Source: Priestia taiwanensis
GTDB lineage: Bacteria > Bacillota > Bacilli > Bacillales > Bacillaceae_G
Assembly: GCF_014638355.1 (NCBI RefSeq)
Contig: NZ_BMFK01000002.1
Span: 478,868 to 542,867, forward strand
Length of the DNA: 64,000 nt
Direction of reading: 5' to 3'
Below are positions 37,599 to 46,059 of this stretch, piece by piece. The notes below the pieces were generated by a model. It saw nothing but the letters and a program-made list of their open reading frames with translations. It searched no databases and was not told the origin of the DNA. Numbering within the stretch: the first letter of the stretch is position 1; each line of letters starts with the position of its first letter. The translations under genes and the position numbers were made by a program.

Positions 37599-38670
37599 AT
37601 TCTACGACACCAGATTGAACAATATCTACGTTATACTTCACTGTAATAGGAGCATCCTTATACATCGCTTTCCATTCTTTTTGATTAAACTCCCGGTAAT
37701 GTTGTTTGAAATGTGCACCTAGGCCAAGAGGATCTATATCTAACTCCTGAAATGTTTTCACAAGGTTCGTTGCTTTCTTCTCCCATAACTTATCTATTTT
37801 TCTCTCTATTCTCTTTAGTGCTTCTTCTTCCTCTAAATTTTCACGTCTTGAGAGAGCTTCAATTTTCCCTTTCATATCTACCTCAATCATAAATGATGGT
37901 TTCCCATTTTTTACGCTCACCTTATACTTTGGGTGGGAAGAAATATTGTGTACAGCTACAGACTCCCCATCCTCAAAATTCACTCCTTGCGTTCCTTCTT
38001 TATGCGTCTCGATTAATGACTTAAAGAGAAACATATCCTCTACTTCTACTTTAGATACATATTTATCTTCATGAAACAATGCAAGCCCATTTATTTTAAT
38101 CTCTTTATCCGCTTTCTTCAAAATAGGCAAGTAGGGATCTTGTCCAACTTGAAAATATTGAAACATAAACGTATGCAAACTCGTTTCTGGCAAGTTCCCA
38201 CTTTCCATATTATTTTCTAAAATCCGCTTTCCATATAACGCAATATTATTGCGCGGGGGTGTTTTCATTTGTAAAAATTCATTCGCACTTCCTTCAATAA
38301 TAGCTAAATATACACGATTTCCAATCGAAGGGTCTCGGTTCAATGTATCAACAATGCTATACATCCCTTTTTCTGCAAGCTTTTTACCGTATACAGCTAA
38401 GCGTAATTGTCCACTTGCGAGCGGTTGAAATGCTTTTTCATTCGCACGACTCTTCACTTCTTTCGCTGTAGCTCCAATACTACTATATGTAACAACTTCA
38501 CTTTTCTCTTTTTCTGTGAAGACTGGTACAACTAATGTAATTTCAATTTTGTCATCTTTCGCATCATAGCCAGATGCTTGTATCAAATCTAAATCATCAA
38601 TAATTAACTTTTGGGCACATCCGACCAATGCTATACACATACATACCCATACGTACATAACTTTTTTCAT
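37597..38670 (-). CDS. gerIC: Spore germination receptor lipoprotein, GerC subunit (probable GerIC)
   Basis: C subunit of the second germinant receptor in the window, 357 aa. The signal peptide ends in lipobox LVGC (Cys18). DLIQASGYDAKDDKIEITLVVPVF, the DTLNRDPSIGNRVYLAIIEG stretch and the closing ELDIDPLGLGAHFKQHYREFNQKEW are Ger(x)C family marks. ATG overlaps gerIB by 4 bp. The symbol rests on the A subunit having the Gln-rich repeat described for B. cereus GerIA (GerHA in B. anthracis); it is an inference from memory. Confidence 0.92.
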   Translation of the reverse strand: MKKVMYVWVCMCIALVGCAQKLIIDDLDLIQASGYDAKDDKIEITLVVPVFTEKEKSEVVTYSSIGATAKEVKSRANEKAFQPLASGQLRLAVYGKKLAEKGMYSIVDTLNRDPSIGNRVYLAIIEGSANEFLQMKTPPRNNIALYGKRILENNMESGNLPETSLHTFMFQYFQVGQDPYLPILKKADKEIKINGLALFHEDKYVSKVEVEDMFLFKSLIETHKEGTQGVNFEDGESVAVHNISSHPKYKVSVKNGKPSFMIEVDMKGKIEALSRRENLEEEEALKRIERKIDKLWEKKATNLVKTFQELDIDPLGLGAHFKQHYREFNQKEWKAMYKDAPITVKYNVDIVQSGVVE

Positions 38671-39761
38671 GCGCGCGCCCTCCTCTTTTTATACCAAACA
38701 TACAGAAGCGTTAAAATCGGGATATACCCAAAGACAACTAGCAAATATGTATTCGATAAAAAGGAAATAGATTTATTTATTAAATGGCGTTCATTCAACA
38801 CTTGGCATAGACCGAAAGCAAGAATAACTAATAACCACAGTGAGTACTTTTGTTTTAGTCCAAATACTTCCCTAATACCACGATTCGCTGCCCAAAGCGT
38901 AATAACGACACTTGAAAGGACAATTGCCGCGTACAATGAAATAACAATATATTCGAGCCTTTCAATAACAGGTAAACTAATAACACTTGTCATCGCCAAT
39001 TGTGACCAAATAGATTGAGATAACTGTTCTTCGCTAAAGAAAACAAACGTCGCAAGAATATTTGTTACAAACAAAACATTTGAAAAAGCGATTCCATACT
39101 GTGCATACTTTTGTGATTTCTCCGCATTTTGGATAAACGGATAAAACATTAAGATCGTCTCGAAACCTAGCATCGTATAAGTAGAATCTTTCGCCGCTAA
39201 TAAAAGATCTGAAATCGAGTGATTAAAAACAGGTAACAAATTTGAGATATGAGCATACTTCAGTGGAAATAATAAAACAACCATGACAATAATAAGCATC
39301 AATATAGAGATACAAGCAATTCCCGTAATGACTCGAAAACCAGATGCAATCATGTAATAACATAGCAATAATAGTACGATAGATAGTGACCAGGTAGGCA
39401 GGCCTGGAAACATCCATACTTGAATGATTTCAATATACGTACGCAAAATAGAGACGCTCCCTAAGAAAAAGTAAACAATAAAGAAGACATTAAAAAGTCC
39501 CCCAATCCATTTACCGAACAGGTCATGATGGATGTGAATAATATTTCCTTGTCCTGTCTTAAGTAGTTTATATATTACCCACATAATAAGATGAATACAT
39601 ATTCCTGCAAAAATTACGCTAATCCATCCATCGTATCCTGCACTTTTTGCAACAATACGTGAATACCCTAATACCCCTACACCAAACTGTGCCGTATGAA
39701 CTAAACAAAATGTAACAGTAGCCGATATCTTTTGATTTTCTTTTACAGTTAACTCATGCAT
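38667..39761 (-). CDS. gerIB: Spore germination receptor permease-like GerB subunit (probable GerIB)
   Basis: Membrane B subunit, 364 aa, about ten hydrophobic segments of the Spore_permease family. The first part, FCLVHTAQFGVGVLGYSRIVAKSAGYDGWISVI, is the usual GerB start with the YDGWIS turn. I place the start at ATG 39761 (MHELTVKENQ), with GGGAGGG 6 nt upstream; the earlier in-frame ATG 39776 sits against its own AGGAG with no room for a spacer. It follows the A gene by 24 bp and overlaps gerIC by 4 bp. Confidence 0.92.
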   Translation of the reverse strand: MHELTVKENQKISATVTFCLVHTAQFGVGVLGYSRIVAKSAGYDGWISVIFAGICIHLIMWVIYKLLKTGQGNIIHIHHDLFGKWIGGLFNVFFIVYFFLGSVSILRTYIEIIQVWMFPGLPTWSLSIVLLLLCYYMIASGFRVITGIACISILMLIIVMVVLLFPLKYAHISNLLPVFNHSISDLLLAAKDSTYTMLGFETILMFYPFIQNAEKSQKYAQYGIAFSNVLFVTNILATFVFFSEEQLSQSIWSQLAMTSVISLPVIERLEYIVISLYAAIVLSSVVITLWAANRGIREVFGLKQKYSLWLLVILAFGLCQVLNERHLINKSISFLSNTYLLVVFGYIPILTLLYVWYKKRRARA

Positions 39762-39785
39762 ATATATCCCTCCCATCTCCTGTAC

Positions 39786-41621
39786 TTAATCATCGAAATC
39801 CGTGAATACCGTCTTTTGTTTTATCTTTTTTTGATTCTTTTTTGGTTTTTTTGTGCTCGTTTGAGCAGGTCTATTTTTCAAAGCTGATAATGGCCCACGT
39901 ACCCAGCTATCTTGAATATCTTGCATTCTAAAAGGATATAATCCATAAGGTCTTCCTAACGATTTCAATCGAAGCATATGAGTAGCAAAGAATAGAAAAC
40001 AAATAGATATACCTATTAATCCCCACATCTCCGCAAAAACAATAAACGGAAAGCGAAGCCAACGAATAGAATTACCCATTTTATAGATAGGGGTAATGAA
40101 TGATGCTAATGCTGATACTGCAACAATAATGAGCAATACATTACTCGTCAATCCAGCTTCCACAGAGGCTTGCCCAATAACAATACCACCAACGATCCCA
40201 AGTGTTTGACCTACCTTAATTGGTAAGCGTGCACCAGCCTCTCTTAACAAATCAATGGATAACTCTAATAAAATCGCTTCTAATATAGGAGGTAGTGGTA
40301 CCCCTATCCGAGATGAAATAAGTGTGTTTAACAAGTCAATCGGAATTAACTCATAATGAAAGGTCATAACAGCTACATATGTTGCCGTTGCAAATAGTGA
40401 AAATAAAACAGCGAATAAACGTAATAAGCGAAAACACGTAGCTGATACCCAAGATAAATTGTAATCTTCCGTTGCTGTAAAAAAATCAACAAATCGTGAA
40501 GGGGCGATAATACTATATGGAGAACCGTCTACGAAAACAGCAATTCTTCCTTCTCCTAATGCCAATACGACACGATCTGGTCGCTCTGTATTAAGAAAGA
40601 GTGGAAATGCTGCATTCACATTATCTTCAATTAGTTGTGCTAACGTAGAACTGTCAATAATTTGTTCAAATTGAACATCTTCCATACGCTGAAGAATAGT
40701 ATGGACATTTTCTTCATTGGCGATATTCTCGATGTACACAATAGCTACTTTCGTTTTCGAAAGGCTACCAACTATCATTTCCTTTACTCGCAATTCTGGA
40801 ATTGGTAGTCTTTTTCTTACAAGGTTAAGATTCGTATCAAGTCCTTCTACAAATGATTCTTGTGACCCTACTACACCAAATTCAATCTCAGGTCTGCTAG
40901 GTTGTCTATATGGCTCAACAGAAGCCTCCACTAATAAACATTGTGTATCTTCTTTTTTCATTTGAATAAGAACATTTCCTTGCAAAAGAAGCCCTTCCAC
41001 TTCCTTTACGTCCTCTGTTAATACAATTGAGCTAACCGACAGCTCTTCTTTTAACTGAGCTAATGACTGAATGCTCTTTTCCTGCAAACATGGCATTATA
41101 TTTTCATTTAATTTCGTCCCTTCGATGATAGGGCGGAAATAAGACAACCAAAATGGCCCTTCATCTTGTTCAGAAGTATGATAATGAACGAAATCATTCG
41201 ATTGTTGCAGTTGCTTAATTAACTCTGGAATGGAACGCGGTTCTTGCCGCTTCTGTTTACTTTTATTCTTTTGTTGATTTTGGTCCTTCTGCTTGTCTTG
41301 TTGCTCTTGGTGGCTTTGATTTTCTTGCTGGCCTTGATTTTCTTGTTCGCTTTGATTTTCTTGTTCGCTTTGATCTTCTTGTTGGCCTTGATTCTCTTGT
41401 TGGCCTTGATTTTCTTGTTCGCTTTGATCTTCTTGTTGGCCTTGATTCTCTTGTTGGCCTTGATTCTCTTGTTGGCCTTGATTTTCTTGTTCGCTTTGAT
41501 CTTCTTGTTGGCCTTGATTCTCTTGTTGGCCTTGATTTTCTTCCTGTTCATAGCTTTCTTGTTGGTACTCGTTATTTTGTCGTTTCTTTTTTCTTCCAAA
41601 CAAAAACCTAAAGAATCCCAT
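39786..41621 (-). CDS. gerIA: Spore germination receptor A subunit with Gln-rich repeat domain (probable GerIA)
   Basis: 611-aa GerA subunit. Residues 1-15 are basic. Residues 32-109 are thirteen hexapeptides of the QQENQG/QQEDQS/EQENQG type, then a short Lys/Gln-rich link to about 125. The usual GerA soluble domain follows (SNDFVHYHTSEQDEGPFWLSYFRPIIEG onward), and membrane segments with GVPLPPILEAILLELSIDLLREAGARLP and GQTLGIVGGIVIGQASVEAG. Inosine responsiveness is reported for gerI/gerH-type receptors; for this protein it is only inferred. ATG 41621 has GAAGGGAT upstream. First gene of the operon. Confidence 0.94.
   Translation of the reverse strand: MGFFRFLFGRKKKRQNNEYQQESYEQEENQGQQENQGQQEDQSEQENQGQQENQGQQENQGQQEDQSEQENQGQQENQGQQEDQSEQENQSEQENQGQQENQSHQEQQDKQKDQNQQKNKSKQKRQEPRSIPELIKQLQQSNDFVHYHTSEQDEGPFWLSYFRPIIEGTKLNENIMPCLQEKSIQSLAQLKEELSVSSIVLTEDVKEVEGLLLQGNVLIQMKKEDTQCLLVEASVEPYRQPSRPEIEFGVVGSQESFVEGLDTNLNLVRKRLPIPELRVKEMIVGSLSKTKVAIVYIENIANEENVHTILQRMEDVQFEQIIDSSTLAQLIEDNVNAAFPLFLNTERPDRVVLALGEGRIAVFVDGSPYSIIAPSRFVDFFTATEDYNLSWVSATCFRLLRLFAVLFSLFATATYVAVMTFHYELIPIDLLNTLISSRIGVPLPPILEAILLELSIDLLREAGARLPIKVGQTLGIVGGIVIGQASVEAGLTSNVLLIIVAVSALASFITPIYKMGNSIRWLRFPFIVFAEMWGLIGISICFLFFATHMLRLKSLGRPYGLYPFRMQDIQDSWVRGPLSALKNRPAQTSTKKPKKNQKKIKQKTVFTDFDD
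41295..41528 (-). repeat. 18-bp tandem repeats coding the GerIA hexapeptides
   Basis: Thirteen 18-bp units within gerIA. Each codes a Q/E-rich hexapeptide with three main variants (QQENQG, QQEDQS, EQENQG) in a partly ordered order, and codon use is nearly uniform. Such arrays vary in copy number between strains. Confidence 0.9.
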
Positions 41622-41696
41622 CTCGTATCCCTTCTTTCATGTTAGAAAGTATATACTTATTATGTAAAAAATGGATACTGTTATACTTTGAGATAA

Positions 41697-41745
41697 AATA
41701 AAAAGCAAATTCGAAAAGTGTTTCATTCACTTATCGAATTTGCTT
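41697..41745 (-). terminator. menC terminator
   Basis: Long stem AAGCAAATTCGA/TCGAATTTGCTT (41703-41714 with 41734-41745), extended by AAGTG/CACTT with one mismatch. TTTTTATTTT follows on the minus strand. Confidence 0.93.
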
Positions 41746-41746
41746 C

Positions 41747-42841
41747 CTATTTGATTATTTCTTTATAAACAGTTACTTTTTCTAATTGATTTCGATTTAC
41801 TTCGAAGCCAATGCCACTAGAAGTTGGAACATCTATTTTTCCATTACGTAATGTAATTTCTGGATAAATGATATCCTCTTCCCAATGACGTGCAGAAGCT
41901 GATACATCTCCCGGAATCACAAAATTAGGTAGCGATGACAAAGCGATATTACCTGCACGACCAATCCCCGTTTCAATCATTCCACCGCACCATACTGGTA
42001 TATTATGCTCCTTACAATAGTCATGAATACGAATTGATTCTTGAAATCCACCAACACGACCACTCTTAATATTAATAATTTGGCAACTATTTAACGCAAC
42101 TGCTACTTTCACATCTTCTAATGAATGAATACTCTCATCTAAACAAATAGGTGTTTCCATTACTTCTTGTAAGACACGGTGATCTAAAAAGTCATTATCT
42201 CCAAAAGGTTGTTCAATCATTAAAAGATTAAATTCGTCTAATCGTTTTAGTTGGTCAATATCATGAATTGTATAGGCAGAGTTTGCATCAACCATAAGTG
42301 GAAGAATAGGGAACTCATTTCGAATTTCCTTTAGTAATGTGTAATCTCGATCAGGAGATATTTTCACTTTCACACGGTTGTACCCTTCTTCTACATATGC
42401 GTGAATTTGGTCCAACATCTCTTTCGTTTCTCCTAATCCAACGACAACACCTACCTGAATTTCTTTTCGTACACCACCAAACAAGGCCGCTAAGGAGTTA
42501 TTTTGCCTTTTCGCATTAAGATCCCATAACGCATTTTCTAGGCTCGCTTTTGCCATATTATTTCGCTTATAACTAGCTAGTATACGGTTAAGCTCAGATG
42601 GAGCCGTTATATGATGCTGAAGTATATGCGGAATAAAAAAATCTTTCAACATATGATAACTCGTTTTAATTGTTTCTTCTGTATACCACGGTTCAGAGAA
42701 TGCAACACATTCTCCCCAACCAATGGCTCCATCCTTGTCTTCTATTTCGACGATAATACTTTCTCGCTTATAATATGTTCCGTAACTCGTTTGAAATGGT
42801 ACTTTAAGCGGCATTTCAATTGTATGTAGGGTTATTTTCAT
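41747..42841 (-). CDS. menC: o-Succinylbenzoate synthase
   Basis: Enolase-superfamily dehydratase that makes o-succinylbenzoate in menaquinone synthesis, 364 aa. The catalytic KVKIS lysine pair is present. The metal ligands sit in LMVDANSAY (Asp), IEQPF (Glu) and CLDESI (Asp). The second catalytic Lys is in INIKSGRVGG. This is the divergent menC of the OSBS/N-acylamino-acid racemase group. ATG lies 4 bp after the menE stop, so it is cotranscribed with menE. Confidence 0.94.
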   Translation of the reverse strand: MKITLHTIEMPLKVPFQTSYGTYYKRESIIVEIEDKDGAIGWGECVAFSEPWYTEETIKTSYHMLKDFFIPHILQHHITAPSELNRILASYKRNNMAKASLENALWDLNAKRQNNSLAALFGGVRKEIQVGVVVGLGETKEMLDQIHAYVEEGYNRVKVKISPDRDYTLLKEIRNEFPILPLMVDANSAYTIHDIDQLKRLDEFNLLMIEQPFGDNDFLDHRVLQEVMETPICLDESIHSLEDVKVAVALNSCQIINIKSGRVGGFQESIRIHDYCKEHNIPVWCGGMIETGIGRAGNIALSSLPNFVIPGDVSASARHWEEDIIYPEITLRNGKIDVPTSSGIGFEVNRNQLEKVTVYKEIIK

Positions 42842-42845
42842 CGTG

Positions 42846-44285
42846 TCACTCTCCTAACCATTCATACAAGTTACGACGTACTAATTTATTTGACGCATTA
42901 CGTGGTAAAGAATCTGTAAAATAAATATGCTTTGGTACTTTGTATCGCGCTAGTTTCGTATAACAATAATCAAATATCTCTTCTGCTGATAATCCTGAAG
43001 CTATTACAAATGCAACGGGAACTTGCCCCCACTGGTCATCCTCCATTCCAATTACACCAGCATCCATAATTTGTGGATGTGACATGAGCGCAGCTTCAAT
43101 TTGTGCAGGATAAATATTTTCTCCACCAGAGATAATTAAATCTTTTCGACGATCTAATACATACAAGAAACCCTCATCATCTAAGTAGCCGATATCTCCT
43201 GTATACAACCAACCATCTTGAATTGTTTCCTTTGTTGCCTCTTCACGATTGTAATATCCTTGAGTAACGTTTGGTCCTTTGACAACGATTTCGCCTTCTT
43301 CATACGCGCTAACGTTTGTTCCATCTTTTCTTATTTGTAGCTCACAAGGGAATAATGGCTTTCCTGCTGAGCCGATTTTCGCTAATACATATTCTGGTGC
43401 AAGTGTTGCAATTTGCGAAGCTGTTTCTGTCATTCCATACGTTTGATATACATTCACACCTTTTTCAAGACACTCTTCAATTAATGAAATAGGTGCCGGT
43501 CCTCCACCTAGTAAGGCACAGCGGAATGTCTTTGGGAAAGGTTGATCTGCTAACGTTATAATTTCTTGTAAGGTCTTGGTGACGACAGAAATAAGCGTTA
43601 CCTTTCCTTTCATCATATCGTTGTATACTGCTCGTACATCGAATGATTCGTGCATTACAATTTTCATCCCATAAATAATACTTTTCATTAACAAAGAAAA
43701 ACCACCGACGTGGAACATGGGTAAACAAGCTAACCAACTATCATCTTGGTGTAGCCCTAAATTTAATGCCGAACCGATTGCACTATGATAATGGTTACCA
43801 TACGTTAACATGACACCTTTTGGATTACCTGTTGTACCAGACGTATACAAAATTGTTGTTACATCATCTAGATGATAATGTGTTTGTAACTCAATCGATG
43901 CTTCTTTTCCCATACTCCACTGTGCTGTTGTTATTTGTGGAATCGAAATACCTTCTATATATGTATCACAAATCAGTTGTTTTGCATTTGCATCTTCTAC
44001 TTGCCACTTTATCTCTTCTATCGTTAACCGAGTATTTAGTAACACTGCCACGACGCCCATATATTGAAGAGCATGGATAACGAGTATCATCTCGATACTG
44101 TTCGTCATATGAACAGCCACGGTATCGCCTTTATAGATACGATACGTCGTTAATTGGCGTACTGTTTTCTCCACTTGTTTGTGCAATGTTGCAAACGTTA
44201 TTTCTTGTTTACTCCATTCTATTGCAACACGATTTGGTGTTAAATACGCTCGATTCTGTAGCCAATTTGGCATTGTTTGTTGCAT
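42846..44285 (-). CDS. menE: o-Succinylbenzoate-CoA ligase
   Basis: AMP-forming ligase that activates OSB to OSB-CoA, 479 aa. It has the TILYTSGTTGNPKGV P-loop, YQTYGMTE and YTGDIGYLDDEG segments and the C-terminal LPRNASNKLVRR with catalytic Lys. The frame is open back to 44390. I place the start at ATG 44285 (MQQTMPNWL) because B. subtilis/B. cereus MenE proteins begin M-x-x-x-PNWL. A TTG at 44318 with GAAAGG/GGTGG upstream is a real alternative that adds 11 residues. A terminator separates it from menB, so it may have its own promoter (TATAAT at 44354-44349). Confidence 0.93.
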   Translation of the reverse strand: MQQTMPNWLQNRAYLTPNRVAIEWSKQEITFATLHKQVEKTVRQLTTYRIYKGDTVAVHMTNSIEMILVIHALQYMGVVAVLLNTRLTIEEIKWQVEDANAKQLICDTYIEGISIPQITTAQWSMGKEASIELQTHYHLDDVTTILYTSGTTGNPKGVMLTYGNHYHSAIGSALNLGLHQDDSWLACLPMFHVGGFSLLMKSIIYGMKIVMHESFDVRAVYNDMMKGKVTLISVVTKTLQEIITLADQPFPKTFRCALLGGGPAPISLIEECLEKGVNVYQTYGMTETASQIATLAPEYVLAKIGSAGKPLFPCELQIRKDGTNVSAYEEGEIVVKGPNVTQGYYNREEATKETIQDGWLYTGDIGYLDDEGFLYVLDRRKDLIISGGENIYPAQIEAALMSHPQIMDAGVIGMEDDQWGQVPVAFVIASGLSAEEIFDYCYTKLARYKVPKHIYFTDSLPRNASNKLVRRNLYEWLGE

Positions 44286-44376
44286 GTTTTGAACGTTGCT
44301 ACGACATAGTCTTAGCAACTTTCCCACCTTTCGCTCTAGTTTTCTTCTATTATACGCTACAACAAAGACGTCACAC

Positions 44377-44403
44377 AAAAAAACGACCATTATACAATGG
44401 TCG
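44377..44403 (-). terminator. Terminator between menB and menE
   Basis: 8-bp stem CGACCATT/AATGGTCG (44384-44391 with 44396-44403), followed on the minus strand by TTTTTTT. It splits menF-D-H-B from menE-C. Confidence 0.85.
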
Positions 44404-44416
44404 CTGCCTATTCGGC

Positions 44417-45235
44417 TTATGGGAAACGTGGGAATTGACCGAAGTCTGGCTGACGTTTTTCTTTGAATGCGTCGCGTCCTTCTTTTGCTTCCTCTGTTGT
44501 GTAGTACAGTAACGTTGCATCACCAGCTAACTGCTGAAGACCAGCAAGTCCGTCTGTATCTGCATTAAATGCTGCTTTTAAGAAACGAATAGCTGTTGGG
44601 CTATGTTGTAAAATTTCCTCACACCATTGCACTGTTTCTTCTTCTAATTTCTCTAATGGTACAACTGTGTTAACTAAGCCCATATCAAGCGCTTCTTGTG
44701 CACCATATTGACGGCATAAGTACCAAATTTCGCGAGCTTTCTTGTGTCCAACAAGACGAGCTAAGTAACCAGCTCCATAACCAGCATCGAAGCTACCTAC
44801 TTTTGGTCCTGTTTGTCCAAATACAGCATTATCTGCTGCAATTGTTAAGTCAGACACGATGTGTAATACGTGTCCTCCACCGATTGCATATCCTGCAACC
44901 ATTGCAACAACTGGCTTCGGAATAACACGAATTAAACGTTGTAAATCTAATACATTTAAACGTGGGATGTGATCATCACCTACATATCCACCGTGGCCGC
45001 GAACTTTTTGGTCGCCACCTGAACAGAATGCTTTGCCACCTTCACCTGTTAAAATGATTACACCAATTTTTGAATCGTCACGCGCATATGCGAATGCATC
45101 GATTAATTCTGATACCGTTTTTGGTGTGAATGCGTTATGCACATGTGGACGGTTGATCGAAATCTTCGCGATACCGTTATATGTAGAGTAAATAATTTCT
45201 TCATAATTTCTTTCTTTTACCCATTCAATTGCCAT
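44417..45235 (-). CDS. menB: 1,4-Dihydroxy-2-naphthoyl-CoA synthase
   Basis: Crotonase-fold enzyme that closes the naphthoquinol ring from OSB-CoA, 272 aa. The oxyanion-hole regions are [11 protein letters not shown] and [29 protein letters not shown] holds the catalytic Asp/Tyr region typical of MenB, and the protein ends [13 protein letters not shown], the MenB C-terminal signature. ATG 45235 follows AAGGAGGTA. Fourth gene of menF-D-H-B. Confidence 0.97.
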   Translation of the reverse strand: MAIEWVKERNYEEIIYSTYNGIAKISINRPHVHNAFTPKTVSELIDAFAYARDDSKIGVIILTGEGGKAFCSGGDQKVRGHGGYVGDDHIPRLNVLDLQRLIRVIPKPVVAMVAGYAIGGGHVLHIVSDLTIAADNAVFGQTGPKVGSFDAGYGAGYLARLVGHKKAREIWYLCRQYGAQEALDMGLVNTVVPLEKLEEETVQWCEEILQHSPTAIRFLKAAFNADTDGLAGLQQLAGDATLLYYTTEEAKEGRDAFKEKRQPDFGQFPRFP

Positions 45236-45249
45236 ATTGTATTACCTCC

Positions 45250-46059
45250 TTATTTTTGTTGTAAACAATCCATTACTATTGTATCAAACTTTTCAGGTTG
45301 TTCCACATGAATTGCATGTCCAGCCTGTAAAACTTTTATTTTTTTTGCATATGGGAGGCATTCTTCTAGCTCTTTCGCTAAGTAACAAAACTTACTATCC
45401 CATTCTCCACACAAAATTGTCACAGGAAGTTCAACTGTATGAAGAATCTCCCACCAAGATGGTTGAGAACCTGTCCCCATCCCAAGTAAACTATTTGCAA
45501 GACCAGTTGCACATTGATTTAATCTCTCTTCTCGTAACGCTTCTTTTTTCTCATCCGGTAAATGCTTATGTGATTCAAACAACGGAATCTGTTCCCACTC
45601 ATCAATGAATGCTTCCACACCAAATAGGTCAATGTTCATCGCTAATGTTGCATCCTGCTCTCTACGGATAACACGTTCTTCCTCTGTTCGCAATCCTGCC
45701 GTTGTACTTTCTACTATAAGAGACTGTACACGTGATCCGTATAAGCAAGCCATCGTTAATGCAACACGTCCTCCCATTGAATAGCCTAATACGTGCGCTT
45801 TCGTGATTTGTAATGCATCAAGGAGTGCAATCATATCTTTCGCTACATATTCAATATCATACCTTGTTACATCAGACGGGCTTTCCGTCTCACCGTGACC
45901 AAGTAAATCAACCGTGATAACTTTGTACTGCTTTGACCAGTTGTTGATAAATGGATGCCATGTTTGTTTACTTCCCGTAAAACCATGAAGTACTAGTAGT
46001 GCTTCACCACTTCCAACAATATCGTAACTGTAGTCTACCCCGTTTAGTTGCACATTCAT
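45250..46059 (-). CDS. menH: SHCHC synthase (alpha/beta hydrolase)
   Basis: Removes pyruvate from the SEPHCHC intermediate to give SHCHC, 269 aa. The nucleophile Ser is in the GYSMGGR elbow, and LHGFTGSKQTW is the oxyanion strand. The His of the triad is in LQAGHAIHVEQP. ATG overlaps the menD stop by 4 bp. It lies between menD and menB, the standard Bacillus order. Confidence 0.95.
   Translation of the reverse strand: MNVQLNGVDYSYDIVGSGEALLVLHGFTGSKQTWHPFINNWSKQYKVITVDLLGHGETESPSDVTRYDIEYVAKDMIALLDALQITKAHVLGYSMGGRVALTMACLYGSRVQSLIVESTTAGLRTEEERVIRREQDATLAMNIDLFGVEAFIDEWEQIPLFESHKHLPDEKKEALREERLNQCATGLANSLLGMGTGSQPSWWEILHTVELPVTILCGEWDSKFCYLAKELEECLPYAKKIKVLQAGHAIHVEQPEKFDTIVMDCLQQK

Noticed and set aside
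41295..41528. Regular 18-bp repeats that could suggest CRISPR or a satellite
   Set aside because: Units are contiguous without spacers and lie in frame inside gerIA.
41244..41645. 133-codon plus-strand frame with many Leu/Ile/Phe, looking like a membrane protein
   Set aside because: It is the antisense of the Gln-rich GerIA repeats: CAA/GAA-rich codons read backwards as TTG/CTT/TTC. No ribosome site, and the GerIA frame is clearly real.
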